DNA from: Paenibacillus sp. JNUCC32
Lineage (GTDB): Bacteria > Bacillota > Bacilli > Paenibacillales > Paenibacillaceae
Length of the DNA stretch: 64,000 bases
Assembly: GCF_014863545.1 (NCBI RefSeq)
Contig: NZ_CP062260.1
Coordinates: 4,101,001-4,165,000 of the forward strand
Direction of reading: 5' to 3'
This document shows positions 17,829 through 27,600 of this stretch, one piece after another. The notes below the pieces were generated by a model. That model saw only the letters and a program-made list of their open reading frames with translations. It was not told where the DNA came from and searched no databases. Numbering within the stretch: the stretch's first letter is position 1; every line of letters begins with the position of its first letter. Made by a program: the position numbers and the translations under genes.

Positions 17829-18389
17829 TTGGAAAACATTCTGATTACCGGATATCGAGCCCATGAGCTCGGTATTTACAATAACAAACATCAAGGCATT
17901 CCTTATATACGCAAAGCGATCGCCAATCGTCTGGTTCCGCTTCTGGAGGAAGGCCTCCAGTGGGTAATCACCCCCGGCCAATACGGCGTGGACCTCTGGG
18001 CCATTGAGGCGGCAATAGAACTAAAGTCCCAATACCCTCACCTGAAATGCTCCATTTTGACGGCATACCAGAATCCCGAAGAACAATGGAACGATGATAA
18101 AAAAGCTTATTTTCAGGAAGTCATGAAGGGGGTAGACTTCTATGCGCCGGTCAGCAAGAGTCCTTACCAGGGGCCATGGCAGTTCACGGCCAGAGACGAT
18201 TTGCTCCTCCGCAAAACCGATGGCATTCTGCTCGTTTATGACGAAGACGGCGGCGAAGCCAGCCCCAAGTTCATCAAAGAACGCGCGCTGAAGAAGCAGG
18301 CCGCGGACGGCTACCGCTTCATCAGCATCGGTTCCGAGGAAATACAAGCGGTTGCCGACGAAGAGAGCATGTCGCAGGATGATTACTAG
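17829..18389 (+). CDS. YpsA-like SLOG-family protein (DUF1273)
   Basis: This protein of about 186 residues resembles Bacillus YpsA: it begins ENILITGYRAHELGIYNNKH, with the SLOG-type glycine loop ITPGQYGVDLWAIEAA. SLOG proteins bind nucleotide-derived ligands, and YpsA has been linked to cell division in Bacillus. I chose the TTG at 17829 because AGGAGG lies 9 bp upstream and homology starts there; the frame stays open upstream. The gene converges on the TPM/coiled-coil gene, with only 16 bp between stops and no terminator visible. Confidence 0.82.
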   Translation: MENILITGYRAHELGIYNNKHQGIPYIRKAIANRLVPLLEEGLQWVITPGQYGVDLWAIEAAIELKSQYPHLKCSILTAYQNPEEQWNDDKKAYFQEVMKGVDFYAPVSKSPYQGPWQFTARDDLLLRKTDGILLVYDEDGGEASPKFIKERALKKQAADGYRFISIGSEEIQAVADEESMSQDDY

Positions 18390-18405
18390 GTCGGCCGCCC
18401 TCCGG

Positions 18406-21003
18406 TTACCACTTCGATCCGCCGGACGAATTGTTATTGTCCCAGCTTGATCCGCCGGACGAATTTCCGGATGACGAATCCCCCCAGCCGGAACCGCCCG
18501 AGGAATGCGAGGAACCGGAGGAGCTTCCCCAACTGGAGCCCGATGGCCGGCTGCTGTTCTGTGCTGCCGCTTTGCGGGCGTCCGCCGCGGCTCTTCGCGC
18601 TTGATCGGCCGCTCTTTGGAGCTGCTGGGCCGCCCTGCGCTGCTGCTCAAGCATTTCCTGATGGCGAATCTCCCTTTCTACCCGATCGATATATTCCGCG
18701 ATATTCAACAGTTCATGCGAGGCTTCCGCATACATCCCCTGCCCAAACAACTGCTCGACCCGGAGCCGATAAGACTTGTAATTTTTCTTGAATCCCCTGC
18801 TGGCCCTCCGCGAAACTTGTTTGAAACGCTGCTCGACCTGCACGGATAATCGTTCGGCTTCCTCCTTCTGACGTACAATGTCTTGGACCCCGTAGGCAAA
18901 ATTCTCGGCATCCTGGGTACAGCTCCTCGCTGCGCTCTCCAGATAATCCAGATCATACAACGGGGATGAGAGCGAACCGCCCACGGTCTGTACATTTCTC
19001 CAAAATGAATCAGGCAGCCCCAACAGAAGCGAGTGGTTGCTCGTGACGACGTTGTGAATCTGCAGGGTCTTCTGCTGACTGACAAACACTTCCTGAGCCG
19101 CCGCCAATTCATGGCGTACAGCTTGCAGCCGATCATCCAGGCCTTCCAGCGTTTCCTTCATTTCCCGTACCCATTGCAGCACGCGGGCCATCGTCATCGA
19201 TTCGTTCTCAATGATCTCGCTCGCCTCTTCGAACTCCTGCACCTCGTCGTGCGTCAAGCGTTCGGCCTCCGGAAGTTTACCGTCCGCCATGCGGACCTCC
19301 TGGGATTCCTTCGCCAAAGCCTGCTCCCAGCTTTGCCAATGTCTCGGTACATACTGGCTTCTGCAATGATTCAGCATCGATTGCAGCACGGAGCTTTCGT
19401 TATGAAATTGTTGTATTTGCCCATACAACCGATCCAGATCGTTTCGATTCTGCCTTCTCAGCTCCGCCTGCCGTCTAGTCATGCCCAGCGCCTCTTTCAG
19501 CATAGCGTGCGCACGTTCCGAAGACTTGCGGACTCCCCCCATATTCCCTTGACGGAGATAATTTTCCAGTTGGTTCATCTGCTCCCGGGCATCATCCAGC
19601 CGCTCAAAAGGCCGGACCTTGATCCGATACAACTGGTGGGTTTCTATGATCTTAACAATCTCGGCGCGAATAGCCGCCGACTGATCCGAAAATTCATGAG
19701 CTTCCTTAACATAAACAGCCACGTCTTCGATGTTGCTCTTGCTCATGGAGTGCTTCTGCTCGGCTGCCTTTAGAACCTCCTGCGCCTCCAGTGGGTCAAA
19801 CAGCTGAAGCTCGACGGCGCGCTGAAAATCTTGTTCCAGCCCTTCAAGCTCTTGGTACAAGATCGGGAAGGGATATCCCGTATCGGCTGCTGTCCGGTCA
19901 AGGGTTTGCTTAAGCACCGTGTAATCCGCGTGCAGCTCCGTGGTTCTCCCTTTCGCCGTTTTATCGGCATGCTCGATGACGGTAATCCGGTTATCTTCGG
20001 CCTCGATCCCATGCTCCAGCCGATCGGCGATTTTCGAAAACCGCTGGATGGCTTCATCCATGGAAGAATAACGCAGGATGAAAATCCGGGTCTCCTGCAG
20101 CTCGGTTTTACTCTCTGCGGCAGCCACCATAAACTCGGACAAACGATCTGCGATTTCCTGCACAGCTCTGCCTGTCTTGCCTTGAGCAATCCCCCGATAG
20201 GCGCCTACCTTCTCGAGACTTGCGTTGCATTTGACCAGCAATTCAGCGAACTGCTCCGAAATCATGGACAGTTTGCGCTTTTTAAGGTAACCCCTGATCA
20301 ACATTAAGATCAGCATGATTCCCAATCCACCAGCAACCATTTCGATCCATGGGAGCTTCGGAAACTCGATCTTCAGAGGAGCGGCGGTATCTGCCGTGGA
20401 CGTTGACCGGGTTGTTTCATCCGTGGATTTGACGCTCCCCTTGTTCTCGGGTGCCGGTGATACCGCCTCGGCCTTATGATCATCTCCCTGAACGGGATCT
20501 TCACCGGCGGGCAGAGCTGCCAGGCGATGGACCTGGTGGATCATGCTCGCGCTGGCCTTCGAGAAACTTCCCTCCTTCGCATGCGGTATGAAATAAGCGT
20601 CCAGCATGGCGGTTATGGCGGAACTACCGGTACCCTTCCCCTTACTCCTGCTCCATTCGTCGATGGCTTGCTGCAGCCGCGGATTGTTAAAATTGAATTC
20701 CACGCTCCGGTCTCCCGAAGAGATCAGCAGCAAAACATCCGCCGTGCCCAAATTCCAGGCATCGTACGCTGCATTGGCATAATCCGTCGGACTTTGACCT
20801 TCGAAACTCGGAACCGTCAATACAAAGACATCGATCTGCTCCCCTTTGGCGATTTTACTCAAATACTGCCGCTGCGACGAATCAAACAGGCCGGCCGTAT
20901 CTCGCACCAGCCCTTGTTTGGACGGAATACCCGCAGCCCATACCGATGTGCCGGTCCCTATGATCAGAACCAGCAAAACAATCAACCATCGCATACGTTT
21001 CAT
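18406..21003 (-). CDS. TPM-domain membrane protein with long coiled coil and Gly/Ser tail
   Basis: This 865-residue protein starts with a signal peptide (MRWLIVLLVLIIGTGTSVWA) and a TPM domain (VRDTAGLFDSSQRQYLSKIA, DVLLLISSGDRSVEFNF). A Pro/Thr-rich linker follows, then one membrane helix (MVAGGLGIMLILMLIRGYL). Next comes a cytoplasmic region of ~500 residues rich in Glu, Gln, Leu and Arg, probably long coiled coil as in EzrA-like proteins. The end is an Ala/Arg-rich helix and a ~55-residue Gly/Ser/Trp tail. The ATG at 21003 follows GGGAGAAGG; an upstream in-frame ATG at 21090 lacks support. Function is unknown; a cell-envelope or scaffold role is inference. Confidence 0.8.
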   Translation of the reverse strand: MKRMRWLIVLLVLIIGTGTSVWAAGIPSKQGLVRDTAGLFDSSQRQYLSKIAKGEQIDVFVLTVPSFEGQSPTDYANAAYDAWNLGTADVLLLISSGDRSVEFNFNNPRLQQAIDEWSRSKGKGTGSSAITAMLDAYFIPHAKEGSFSKASASMIHQVHRLAALPAGEDPVQGDDHKAEAVSPAPENKGSVKSTDETTRSTSTADTAAPLKIEFPKLPWIEMVAGGLGIMLILMLIRGYLKKRKLSMISEQFAELLVKCNASLEKVGAYRGIAQGKTGRAVQEIADRLSEFMVAAAESKTELQETRIFILRYSSMDEAIQRFSKIADRLEHGIEAEDNRITVIEHADKTAKGRTTELHADYTVLKQTLDRTAADTGYPFPILYQELEGLEQDFQRAVELQLFDPLEAQEVLKAAEQKHSMSKSNIEDVAVYVKEAHEFSDQSAAIRAEIVKIIETHQLYRIKVRPFERLDDAREQMNQLENYLRQGNMGGVRKSSERAHAMLKEALGMTRRQAELRRQNRNDLDRLYGQIQQFHNESSVLQSMLNHCRSQYVPRHWQSWEQALAKESQEVRMADGKLPEAERLTHDEVQEFEEASEIIENESMTMARVLQWVREMKETLEGLDDRLQAVRHELAAAQEVFVSQQKTLQIHNVVTSNHSLLLGLPDSFWRNVQTVGGSLSSPLYDLDYLESAARSCTQDAENFAYGVQDIVRQKEEAERLSVQVEQRFKQVSRRASRGFKKNYKSYRLRVEQLFGQGMYAEASHELLNIAEYIDRVEREIRHQEMLEQQRRAAQQLQRAADQARRAAADARKAAAQNSSRPSGSSWGSSSGSSHSSGGSGWGDSSSGNSSGGSSWDNNNSSGGSKW

Positions 21004-21188
21004 TTCAAGCCTTCTCCCCCATTCGCTACAAACAAAAAACCTTTCTATATATATCGGATATTCAGGCCAACATAAAAAGCCATCTTTCAATTTTGCTCAC
21101 GCTGGCTAAATCGTTCGCCCCCAAGATTTACGCAATAAACCTTGGTATCGTGTCAAATTTTTGAAAAATGGCTCTTTTCATGTTTTCT

Positions 21189-22307
21189 CTATGCTAGCAG
21201 ATAGTCGTCAATGCTGGTATGCGCATAACCATGAGCTGCCGCCACGGCTTCATAGGTCACTTTGCCTCCGATGACATTGATGCCCTTGGCCAGCGCCTTG
21301 TCATGGCGGGCGGCAGACCGGATTCCGTTGCTTGCTATTTTCAACCCGTAGGGTGCCGTTACATTGGTCAATGCCATGGTGGAGGTACGGGCTACGGCGC
21401 CCGGCATATTGGCAACGGCATAGTGGATGACGCCATGTTTTTCATAGGTCGGATGATCATGGGTGGTGATCCGGTCGATCGTCTCGATCGAGCCTCCTTG
21501 ATCAATTGCCACGTCCACGATGACCGATCCCGGGCTCATCTCTTTCACCATCTCTTCCGTGACGAGGCGCGGAGCCCGGGCGCCGGGAATCAACACCGCA
21601 CCCACGACGAGATCGGCGGCCTTAACCGTTTCCGCAATGTGATACGGATCGGACATGATAGTTTTGACCCGCCCTTGGAAGAGATCATCCAGCTGTCGAA
21701 GCCGGACGGGATTAATATCAAGAATGCTGACGTCCGCACCGAGTCCCAGCGCAATTCGTGCCGCATTGGTGCCGACGATGCCGCCCCCGATGACGGCGAC
21801 CTTGCCCGGAGCTACCCCCGGGACGCCGCTTAGCAGCACGCCTTTGCCGCCATGCGCCTTCTCCAGGAAATGCGCCCCGATCTGAATGGACATTCTTCCC
21901 GCCACTTCGCTCATCGGGGTCAACAGCGGCAAGCTACCGTCCGCCAGCTGTATCGTTTCATAAGCAACGGCGCTCACCTTGCGGTCCACCAGCGCTTTGG
22001 TCAGCTCCGGTTCGGGGGCCAGGTGCAGGTAAGTGTATAGAATCATTTCCTCCTGGAAGTAGTCATATTCCTCCTGCAGGGGTTCCTTTACCTTCACCAC
22101 CATCTCGGCTTTCCAAGCCTCCGCGGCCGTTGCGACCACTTTGGCTCCGGCCGCCTCATAATCTTCATCGGTAAAACCGATCCCCAGACCGGCTCCGGAT
22201 TGGACAAGCACTTCATGCCCGGCTTTCCTGAAACTGATAACGGTACCCGGCGTCATGCCTACGCGGTTTTCGTTATTTTTGATTTCTTTGGGAACCCCAA
22301 TAATCAT
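21189..22307 (-). CDS. ald: Alanine dehydrogenase
   Basis: This NAD-dependent enzyme interconverts L-alanine with pyruvate and ammonium. The 372-residue protein has the family start [20 protein letters not shown], the active-site Lys region [16 protein letters not shown], and the NAD site [20 protein letters not shown]. The end motif is [11 protein letters not shown] chose the ATG at 22307 because AAGGAGG lies 8 bp upstream; the ATG at 22313 is only 2 bp from it. It is monocistronic. A weak A/T hairpin lies just past the stop. Confidence 0.95.
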   Translation of the reverse strand: MIIGVPKEIKNNENRVGMTPGTVISFRKAGHEVLVQSGAGLGIGFTDEDYEAAGAKVVATAAEAWKAEMVVKVKEPLQEEYDYFQEEMILYTYLHLAPEPELTKALVDRKVSAVAYETIQLADGSLPLLTPMSEVAGRMSIQIGAHFLEKAHGGKGVLLSGVPGVAPGKVAVIGGGIVGTNAARIALGLGADVSILDINPVRLRQLDDLFQGRVKTIMSDPYHIAETVKAADLVVGAVLIPGARAPRLVTEEMVKEMSPGSVIVDVAIDQGGSIETIDRITTHDHPTYEKHGVIHYAVANMPGAVARTSTMALTNVTAPYGLKIASNGIRSAARHDKALAKGINVIGGKVTYEAVAAAHGYAHTSIDDYLLA

Positions 22308-22459
22308 TCCCATGGCCTCCTTCGTGGTCAGCTTTGCCTATCTAATTGCATTGTACCCATTTTTACCCAAACTGTGTACCTGTCTAAGGTCAGGGATTGT
22401 CCATCCGAATTTTCATCTATATATCCGTAGTATATGCCGGGACAAGAGGAACGACATAC

Positions 22460-22529
22460 AAAAAATCACTCCCGGCAGACGGATTATAACGGATTTTTGT
22501 CCGTTATACCATCCTCTGCCAGAAGTGAT
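22460..22529 (-). terminator. Long terminator hairpin of the GH4 gene
   Basis: On the minus strand ATCACT, GGCAGA, ATCC and TATAACGGA pair with their complements around a short A-rich loop to make a long interrupted stem. TTTTTT follows. It lies ~70 bp past the GH4 stop. Confidence 0.75.
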
Positions 22530-22597
22530 ACCATACTTGCATATATATGAAAGACTTCCTTGTAATCTCTGATTGCCTTCGCTGATGTGCAATCGGC

Positions 22598-24097
22598 TTA
22601 CACTTTTTCGCGATCTTTCCCTTTATCGGATTCGCCTGCGTTTTTATTCGCTTTCTCCCGATCGAGCTGCATCTCCTCCACCGTTTTCACCTTGAGTCTG
22701 GCTGCGCCTTCATACGAGCGGGTCGGGATCAGATTGCCGGCCGCCAGGCGTTCCTTCGCCTCGGCGATCGAAGCCGAATACTGAGGAAGCCATGCTTCAC
22801 CGGCTACCAGCATTTCATCAACCAGCTGCCAGATTTCCTTCGGATTGCATACCGCCCCGACCAGCGGATCCATCATAAACGCCTGCCGAAGCAGCTTGTC
22901 ATCTCCATGAACCGCCGCTTCAACCGCCAGCCGTTGAACGGATATGCTTACGCTGCATACGGCAGCCGGGCCAAGAGGCAAATTCCCGACAAGCGGCATG
23001 GAAATGCCGTTGCGGTCAACGTATCCCGGCGCTTCGATGACGGCATCCTCCGGCAGGTTGGCGATGATGCCTTCATTCACCACATTAAAGTGTCCACGGT
23101 ATACCCTGCCGGTCTCCAAGCCTTCAATGATGTAGGAGCCGTGCTCCTCTCCCCGGTGCTCCGGCTTGAATTCCATTGCCGGATCCTTCATCCAGTTCGG
23201 GAAATCGGTCTCGAACCAGTTGCGCCCCTCGGTGCAAACTCGCAAATATCCGCCCGTCTCTCCGTTAATCCAGCTGCTGAGATCAATCCACTCCGTAATT
23301 TCCTCCGGCCGTTTGCGGTACCAAGGCACGTATTCGCTTAGATGGCCGTTGGATTCGGTGCTGTAATATCCGAAACGCCGGAGCATATCGATGCGGACCT
23401 TCTCCGTTCTGCTGTACTCCGGATGGCGCTCGAACGCCTCCAGCAGCCCGGCCGTCAAGTCTTTGCCTTGATGCGAAGCTTGAATATACCAGGTCTGATG
23501 ATTGATTCCGGCACAGACAATATCGACGTCCTGTTTCTTTAAACCGTAAACCTCGGCAATCTGGTGGTGCCCATGCTGCACGCCATGGCATAAACCCACC
23601 ATCCGCACGCCTCCATACCGATTGCATGCCCATGTCAGCATGGCCATCGGATTTGAGTAATTCAGCAGCAGGACATCGGGCGCGCACACCTCGCGAATAT
23701 CCCGGCAGATGTTCAGCATCTCGGGGATTCCCCGCTGGCCGTACATGATGCCTCCTGCACAGAGCGTGTCGCCCACGCACTGATCGATGCCGTATTTCAG
23801 CGGAATGTCCACATCCGTGCGGAATGCCTTCAGACCGCCCACGCGGATGGTGCAAATGACGTATTTGGCATCCTGCAGTGCCTGCCTTCGATCCGTGGTG
23901 GACTGGATCGCAATCGACAGCCCGTTCTCATTAATGTCCCGCTGACATAATTCCGTGACCATCTCCAGGTTATGCCGGCTGATGTCGGTGAAAGCGACCT
24001 CGATATCCCGGAACTCCGGTACGGTCAGCAAATCGCGCAGAATCCCCCGGGTAAAGCCGATGCTTCCCGCTCCGATAAAAGCAACCTTAAATGACAT
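22598..24097 (-). CDS. GH4 glycosidase with a CHGV motif, possible alpha-glucuronidase or alpha-galacturonidase type
   Basis: This 499-residue NAD- and Mn-dependent family 4 glycosidase starts with the Rossmann motif VAFIGAGSIGFTRGILRD. It carries NYSNPMAMLTWA and the signature GLCHGVQHGHHQIAE. GH4 subgroups differ at the motif after Cys: MelA-type alpha-galactosidases have CHS. CHG has been associated with uronidase-type members (recalled, not checked). The last ~30 residues form a Lys/Glu-rich tail absent from the second GH4 at 38847. The ATG follows GGAGAGGATGAA. An AraC gene lies directly upstream on the same strand, and a cre-like site precedes the gene. Confidence 0.85.
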   Translation of the reverse strand: MSFKVAFIGAGSIGFTRGILRDLLTVPEFRDIEVAFTDISRHNLEMVTELCQRDINENGLSIAIQSTTDRRQALQDAKYVICTIRVGGLKAFRTDVDIPLKYGIDQCVGDTLCAGGIMYGQRGIPEMLNICRDIREVCAPDVLLLNYSNPMAMLTWACNRYGGVRMVGLCHGVQHGHHQIAEVYGLKKQDVDIVCAGINHQTWYIQASHQGKDLTAGLLEAFERHPEYSRTEKVRIDMLRRFGYYSTESNGHLSEYVPWYRKRPEEITEWIDLSSWINGETGGYLRVCTEGRNWFETDFPNWMKDPAMEFKPEHRGEEHGSYIIEGLETGRVYRGHFNVVNEGIIANLPEDAVIEAPGYVDRNGISMPLVGNLPLGPAAVCSVSISVQRLAVEAAVHGDDKLLRQAFMMDPLVGAVCNPKEIWQLVDEMLVAGEAWLPQYSASIAEAKERLAAGNLIPTRSYEGAARLKVKTVEEMQLDREKANKNAGESDKGKDREKV

Positions 24098-24152
24098 TTC
24101 ATCCTCTCCTAAGCTACTAATTAGATTGTACCCATTGTAGCAATGGAGGGAC

Positions 24153-24166
24153 GGTAAGCGTTATCA
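24153..24166. promoter_or_regulatory. cre-like site upstream of the GH4 gene
   Basis: GGTAAGCGTTATCA matches TGNAANCGNWWNCA at 13 of 14 positions. It lies ~55 bp upstream of the GH4 ATG, near possible -10 boxes (TACAAT). Confidence 0.55.
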
Positions 24167-24204
24167 AAATCATGACCTCTTGGACCCTTCGGAGTCAAAA
24201 ATCC

Positions 24205-25122
24205 TCACTTCTTATCTTCAACATCGTCTTCACCGTAGTTCCAGGCATTCCGGTCTTTCCGAAGACGATATTCCACCGGCGTGCTGCCCGTATACTTCTT
24301 GAATAACATATGAAAATACTGCCTGCTGCCCACACCCACATAATCCGATATTTCATGGATGGGGATATCCGTCTGCTCCAGCAGCATCTTGGCCTTTTCC
24401 ATTCGGATCGTTGTCAGGTACTCGGTTATCGTCCTGCCTGTCCCTCTGCGGAATACCCGGTGCAAATAACCGGGATGCAGATTCACTTCCGCGGCTACGT
24501 CCTTCACCTGAATCTGGCGGTCATAGTTCTGATGTAAATAATCGACGCTGCGTTTAATATAGAAGTCGCTCTGCTGCATGTCGCTGCGTTCTCTTTCTTC
24601 ATACAAACGGGCGATGCATACCAGCAGCTGTATAAACAGCGCATGCGTCATCATCCTGCCGTCGGTACCTCTCTGATCGAGCTCAAGCACAAGACTTTTC
24701 AGCACCGGATATACCTCCTCCTGATCAGCCAGCACCAAATAGCGGAACGGCCGCTTCAAGAGAAAAGATACCTCTTCTTCTTCTCCGACGATATGCCTTA
24801 AAGATGGCGCCTTCCCTTCACTTTCCATAAAACCGAATTCCACGTTCAGCATTCGGCATGAGGCGGCCTGATCCACGATTAACCGATGCGGAACACCGGC
24901 ATCCAGCACCATGAACTCCCCTTTCTTCAAAATGACGCTCTTCTCCGTATCGCCTGCCTTCACGTCAATCCGGCATACTCCGGAAATCATATACATGATT
25001 TCGGTTGAATCATGCTGATGGTAAGGCATTTCATAATTCATCCACTGTTTATAATAATAGGCATAAAAGTGCGGGACATAGTCCCCCTCTCCCAGCATTT
25101 GCTGAAATAAGCTGCCGTTCAC
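24205..25122 (-). CDS. AraC-family regulator with cupin sensor
   Basis: This regulator of about 305 residues has an N-terminal cupin-type sugar-sensing domain (YEMPYHQHDSTEIMYMISG, VILKKGEFMVLDAGVPHRL). The C-terminal AraC double HTH is VKDVAAEVNLHPGYLHRVFR plus HEISDYVGVGSRQYFHMLFK. The GTG at 25122 has GGAGGA six bases upstream; the GTG at 25128 is too close to it. It precedes the GH4 gene by ~107 bp on the same strand, so it probably controls that gene. The inducer is unknown. Confidence 0.9.
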   Translation of the reverse strand: MNGSLFQQMLGEGDYVPHFYAYYYKQWMNYEMPYHQHDSTEIMYMISGVCRIDVKAGDTEKSVILKKGEFMVLDAGVPHRLIVDQAASCRMLNVEFGFMESEGKAPSLRHIVGEEEEVSFLLKRPFRYLVLADQEEVYPVLKSLVLELDQRGTDGRMMTHALFIQLLVCIARLYEERERSDMQQSDFYIKRSVDYLHQNYDRQIQVKDVAAEVNLHPGYLHRVFRRGTGRTITEYLTTIRMEKAKMLLEQTDIPIHEISDYVGVGSRQYFHMLFKKYTGSTPVEYRLRKDRNAWNYGEDDVEDKK

Positions 25123-25230
25123 AATCACTCCTCCTCCCCTTTGTCATAAGCAGAACAGCATTCGGTTTATAAAAAACGCCCATCGACGCCATTAACTTAC
25201 AGAACTCGGTGACCACGGCTACGCGCATAT

Positions 25231-25258
25231 AAAAAAGCCTGGCCCTTAGGCCAAGCTT
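25231..25258 (-). terminator. Terminator of the chemoreceptor gene
   Basis: On the minus strand AAGCTTGGCC pairs with GGCCAGGCTT (one mismatch) around a 4-nt loop. Six T follow. Confidence 0.85.
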
Positions 25259-25279
25259 ATCATCATTATGGCAGTGGTG

Positions 25280-27268
25280 CTACGAGATTTTGAAAGCGGA
25301 GACGGTATGGTTCAACTCTTCGGCAAGCTCGGCAAGCGATTGTGCCGTTGCAGCCGATTCCTCGCTTGTAGCCGCCGTTTCCTCCGTGGAAGAAGAGATC
25401 GTCTCGATAGCCGTCGCCACCTCTACAGCCTGGGCCGCCTGCTCCTCGCTGGCGGCGGCAATATCCATGACTTTGCCTGCCGACTCATTCACCATGCTTG
25501 TAATATGGGCAAAGGCTTCCCCGGCTTTTTCCGTATGGATGACGCCCTGATGCACCGCCTCCACGCTATCGGCCGTATTCTTCTGCATGCCTTTGATAAT
25601 GTCGGCAATCTGCTTCGTGGCTCCTCCGCTTCGTTCGGCAAGTTTACGCACCTCATCCGCCACCACGGCGAACCCTCTCCCTTGATCCCCTGCACGTGCA
25701 GCCTCGATCGTGGCGTTGAGCGCAAGCAGATTGGTCTGCTTGGCGATATCGTCGATTACCTCGATGATTTCGCCGATCCGCTGGGAGTCTGTCTCAAGCT
25801 TGGCAACATGCTCGCGTATCCGATTCATGCCTTCCACCGACTGCTGGACGATTCCGCTGCCTTCCGCTGCAATCCCGGAAGTCTGGTTCACGAGCTCGGA
25901 CGCTACCGATGCATCGCTTGCAACGGAATTGATGGCATTGGACCATTCCTGGAACAATTCGCTGACCGTTTGCACGGATTCAGCTTGGCTGCTGCTGCCC
26001 ACCGCAAGCTCCTCGGCACCGGCCGACAGCTGCTGCGAAGCGGCGGCAACCGAGGATGCATTCATATTCACTTTGCCGATCATTTCCCTCATGCTCTCCA
26101 GCAGCTGGGCGAACACCCGGGACAACGTTCCGATCTCATCCGCCCTGCGAAGATAATCCGCGGGAACCTCCTGCGTGAAGTCTCCCTTGGACATGGACTC
26201 GCCGATCGCTACGGAAACGCCCAGCGGTTTCACGATAGATCTCGTTAACAGGATCACGATGACCGCCAAGGCCGCCAAAGTGATCACGCCTGCCGCTATG
26301 ATGGAGATGATCAAGGCATCCGAATTCGCCGTAATCTCATCCATCGGGATAATGATGGCGGCCGACCATGGCGTTTCGGTCAATCCGGTCTTAATCGGCG
26401 TATACAGCTTGTACAGCGCGGAGTCTTCCTCGGTATAGACATCCCCTTCCCGAATGGCATCCAGTATGAGGGGAACCGTCTTGCCAGGATATGCTTCTTC
26501 CAGCTTCTGTCCCATCAATCCGTCCTCCGGCGACGTTACGATCACGCCGGTATTCGAATAAATATGCGCATACCCCGTATCAAATAACCGGAATTGCTCC
26601 ATGACGCTTTGCAGATGTGCGAGGGATATATCGACGCCCACTACGCCGACGGTCTTGCCGTTATCGATAATCGGCACGACGAGCGACGTCATCATGACAT
26701 CCTCGTTGCCTACTTTGAACTCGTACGGATCCATAATGATCTCTTTGCCGCTGTTCTTCGCCAGAAGATAGAAGTCGCCTTCCCCTTCCTGATCGTAATC
26801 CTCTATAATCGTACGTTCCAGACCCGCTTCTGTCCTTGCCCAGTAGGACATCATGCGGCCCGAATGGTCGCTGCCGAGTTTGTTTCGGTAATCGTTGTCC
26901 CGGCCGTCAAAAGCATTCGGCTCCCATAACGTCCAGATTCCTTTCCAGGACGGATTATCCTCCAGGTTTCTTCTCAATATTTCATTAACGGCTTGACGAT
27001 TCGTTGTATCGGTCTCTTTCATGCCAACGAAGCTTACGGCCAAAGTACGTGCAGAGTTCATGACATCGTCAAGCTCGGCCTGAACCAGCGCGCCGATCTT
27101 CTCACTCGTTGTCACTGCAAGCGTCTTGGCCGAATCCAGAGCTTCTTCCGTTGTCGTCATGCTGATATAGGTCATCATACTGCCTAAAAATATCGTGATT
27201 GCTCCCAAAATTATAAGCAGCATGCGACTTTGAAGTTTCATCGCAAACAGAGATTTCCATCGTTTCAT
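25280..27268 (-). CDS. Methyl-accepting chemotaxis protein with dCache-type sensor
   Basis: This is a 662-residue chemoreceptor. TM1 is near 14-36 (RMLLIILGAITIFLGSMMTY). A ~260-residue extracellular dCache-like domain follows, with LWEPNAFDGRDNDYRNK and the second-lobe motif VGVVGVDISLAHLQ. TM2 is near 300 (IIAAGVITLAALAVIVILL), followed by HAMP. The cytoplasmic hairpin tip is IAKQTNLLALNATIEAARAG plus GFAVVADEVRKLAERS. Cache receptors of this shape often sense amino acids or organic acids; the ligand here is not readable. A 40-residue ORF ends 6 bp upstream and contains this gene's ribosome binding site (GAGGGTGA). Confidence 0.94.
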   Translation of the reverse strand: MKRWKSLFAMKLQSRMLLIILGAITIFLGSMMTYISMTTTEEALDSAKTLAVTTSEKIGALVQAELDDVMNSARTLAVSFVGMKETDTTNRQAVNEILRRNLEDNPSWKGIWTLWEPNAFDGRDNDYRNKLGSDHSGRMMSYWARTEAGLERTIIEDYDQEGEGDFYLLAKNSGKEIIMDPYEFKVGNEDVMMTSLVVPIIDNGKTVGVVGVDISLAHLQSVMEQFRLFDTGYAHIYSNTGVIVTSPEDGLMGQKLEEAYPGKTVPLILDAIREGDVYTEEDSALYKLYTPIKTGLTETPWSAAIIIPMDEITANSDALIISIIAAGVITLAALAVIVILLTRSIVKPLGVSVAIGESMSKGDFTQEVPADYLRRADEIGTLSRVFAQLLESMREMIGKVNMNASSVAAASQQLSAGAEELAVGSSSQAESVQTVSELFQEWSNAINSVASDASVASELVNQTSGIAAEGSGIVQQSVEGMNRIREHVAKLETDSQRIGEIIEVIDDIAKQTNLLALNATIEAARAGDQGRGFAVVADEVRKLAERSGGATKQIADIIKGMQKNTADSVEAVHQGVIHTEKAGEAFAHITSMVNESAGKVMDIAAASEEQAAQAVEVATAIETISSSTEETAATSEESAATAQSLAELAEELNHTVSAFKIS

Positions 27269-27274
27269 TATGAG

Positions 27275-27397
27275 TCACCCTCGCTTCTTCCGGCTGTTAA
27301 ATTCATTCCACTCTTCTTCAAGCTGCGCCAAAACTTCCTCAATCTCTTCCCGTGACAAGAGATCATCGGCGCCATATTCAAATAGGTCCTTTGTCAT
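27275..27397 (-). CDS. 40-residue acidic ORF coupled to the chemoreceptor
   Basis: The ATG at 27397 opens a 40-codon frame ending in TGA at 27275, 6 bp before the chemoreceptor ATG. The product begins MTKDLFEYGADDLLSREEIE and ends FNSRKKRG. The middle is a Leu/Glu helix (EEIEEVLAQLEEEWNEF) with a basic tail. A weak GGTGG lies upstream of the start. The tight spacing, and the next gene's ribosome binding site lying inside it, suggest translational coupling. Function is unknown. It could be a small partner of the receptor or a leader ORF. Codon use is not distinctive enough at this length to prove coding. Confidence 0.55.
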   Translation of the reverse strand: MTKDLFEYGADDLLSREEIEEVLAQLEEEWNEFNSRKKRG

Positions 27398-27600
27398 GCC
27401 GCAAGTTACCACCCTTCCTACTTACAGACTATATCCATCCAGTAAGATAAGCATATACACTTGCTTACCGTTCGTAACCGAAATTCTCTTGCGTGCTCAC
27501 GCAAGAATTTTGCGGGATACCTTGCGGTTTATTGTCGAATCTTTGCGAAATGAATCGGAGTCATGTCGAAACATGCTTTGGATATCGTCTGAACTTATAG

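Noticed and set aside
27482..27509. AATTCT..AGAATT hairpin upstream of the 40-residue ORF as a terminator
   Set aside because: The stem has a bulge and no T-run on either strand. The short hairpin at 27601-27623 suits the ComA-like gene better. It may still be a regulatory structure.
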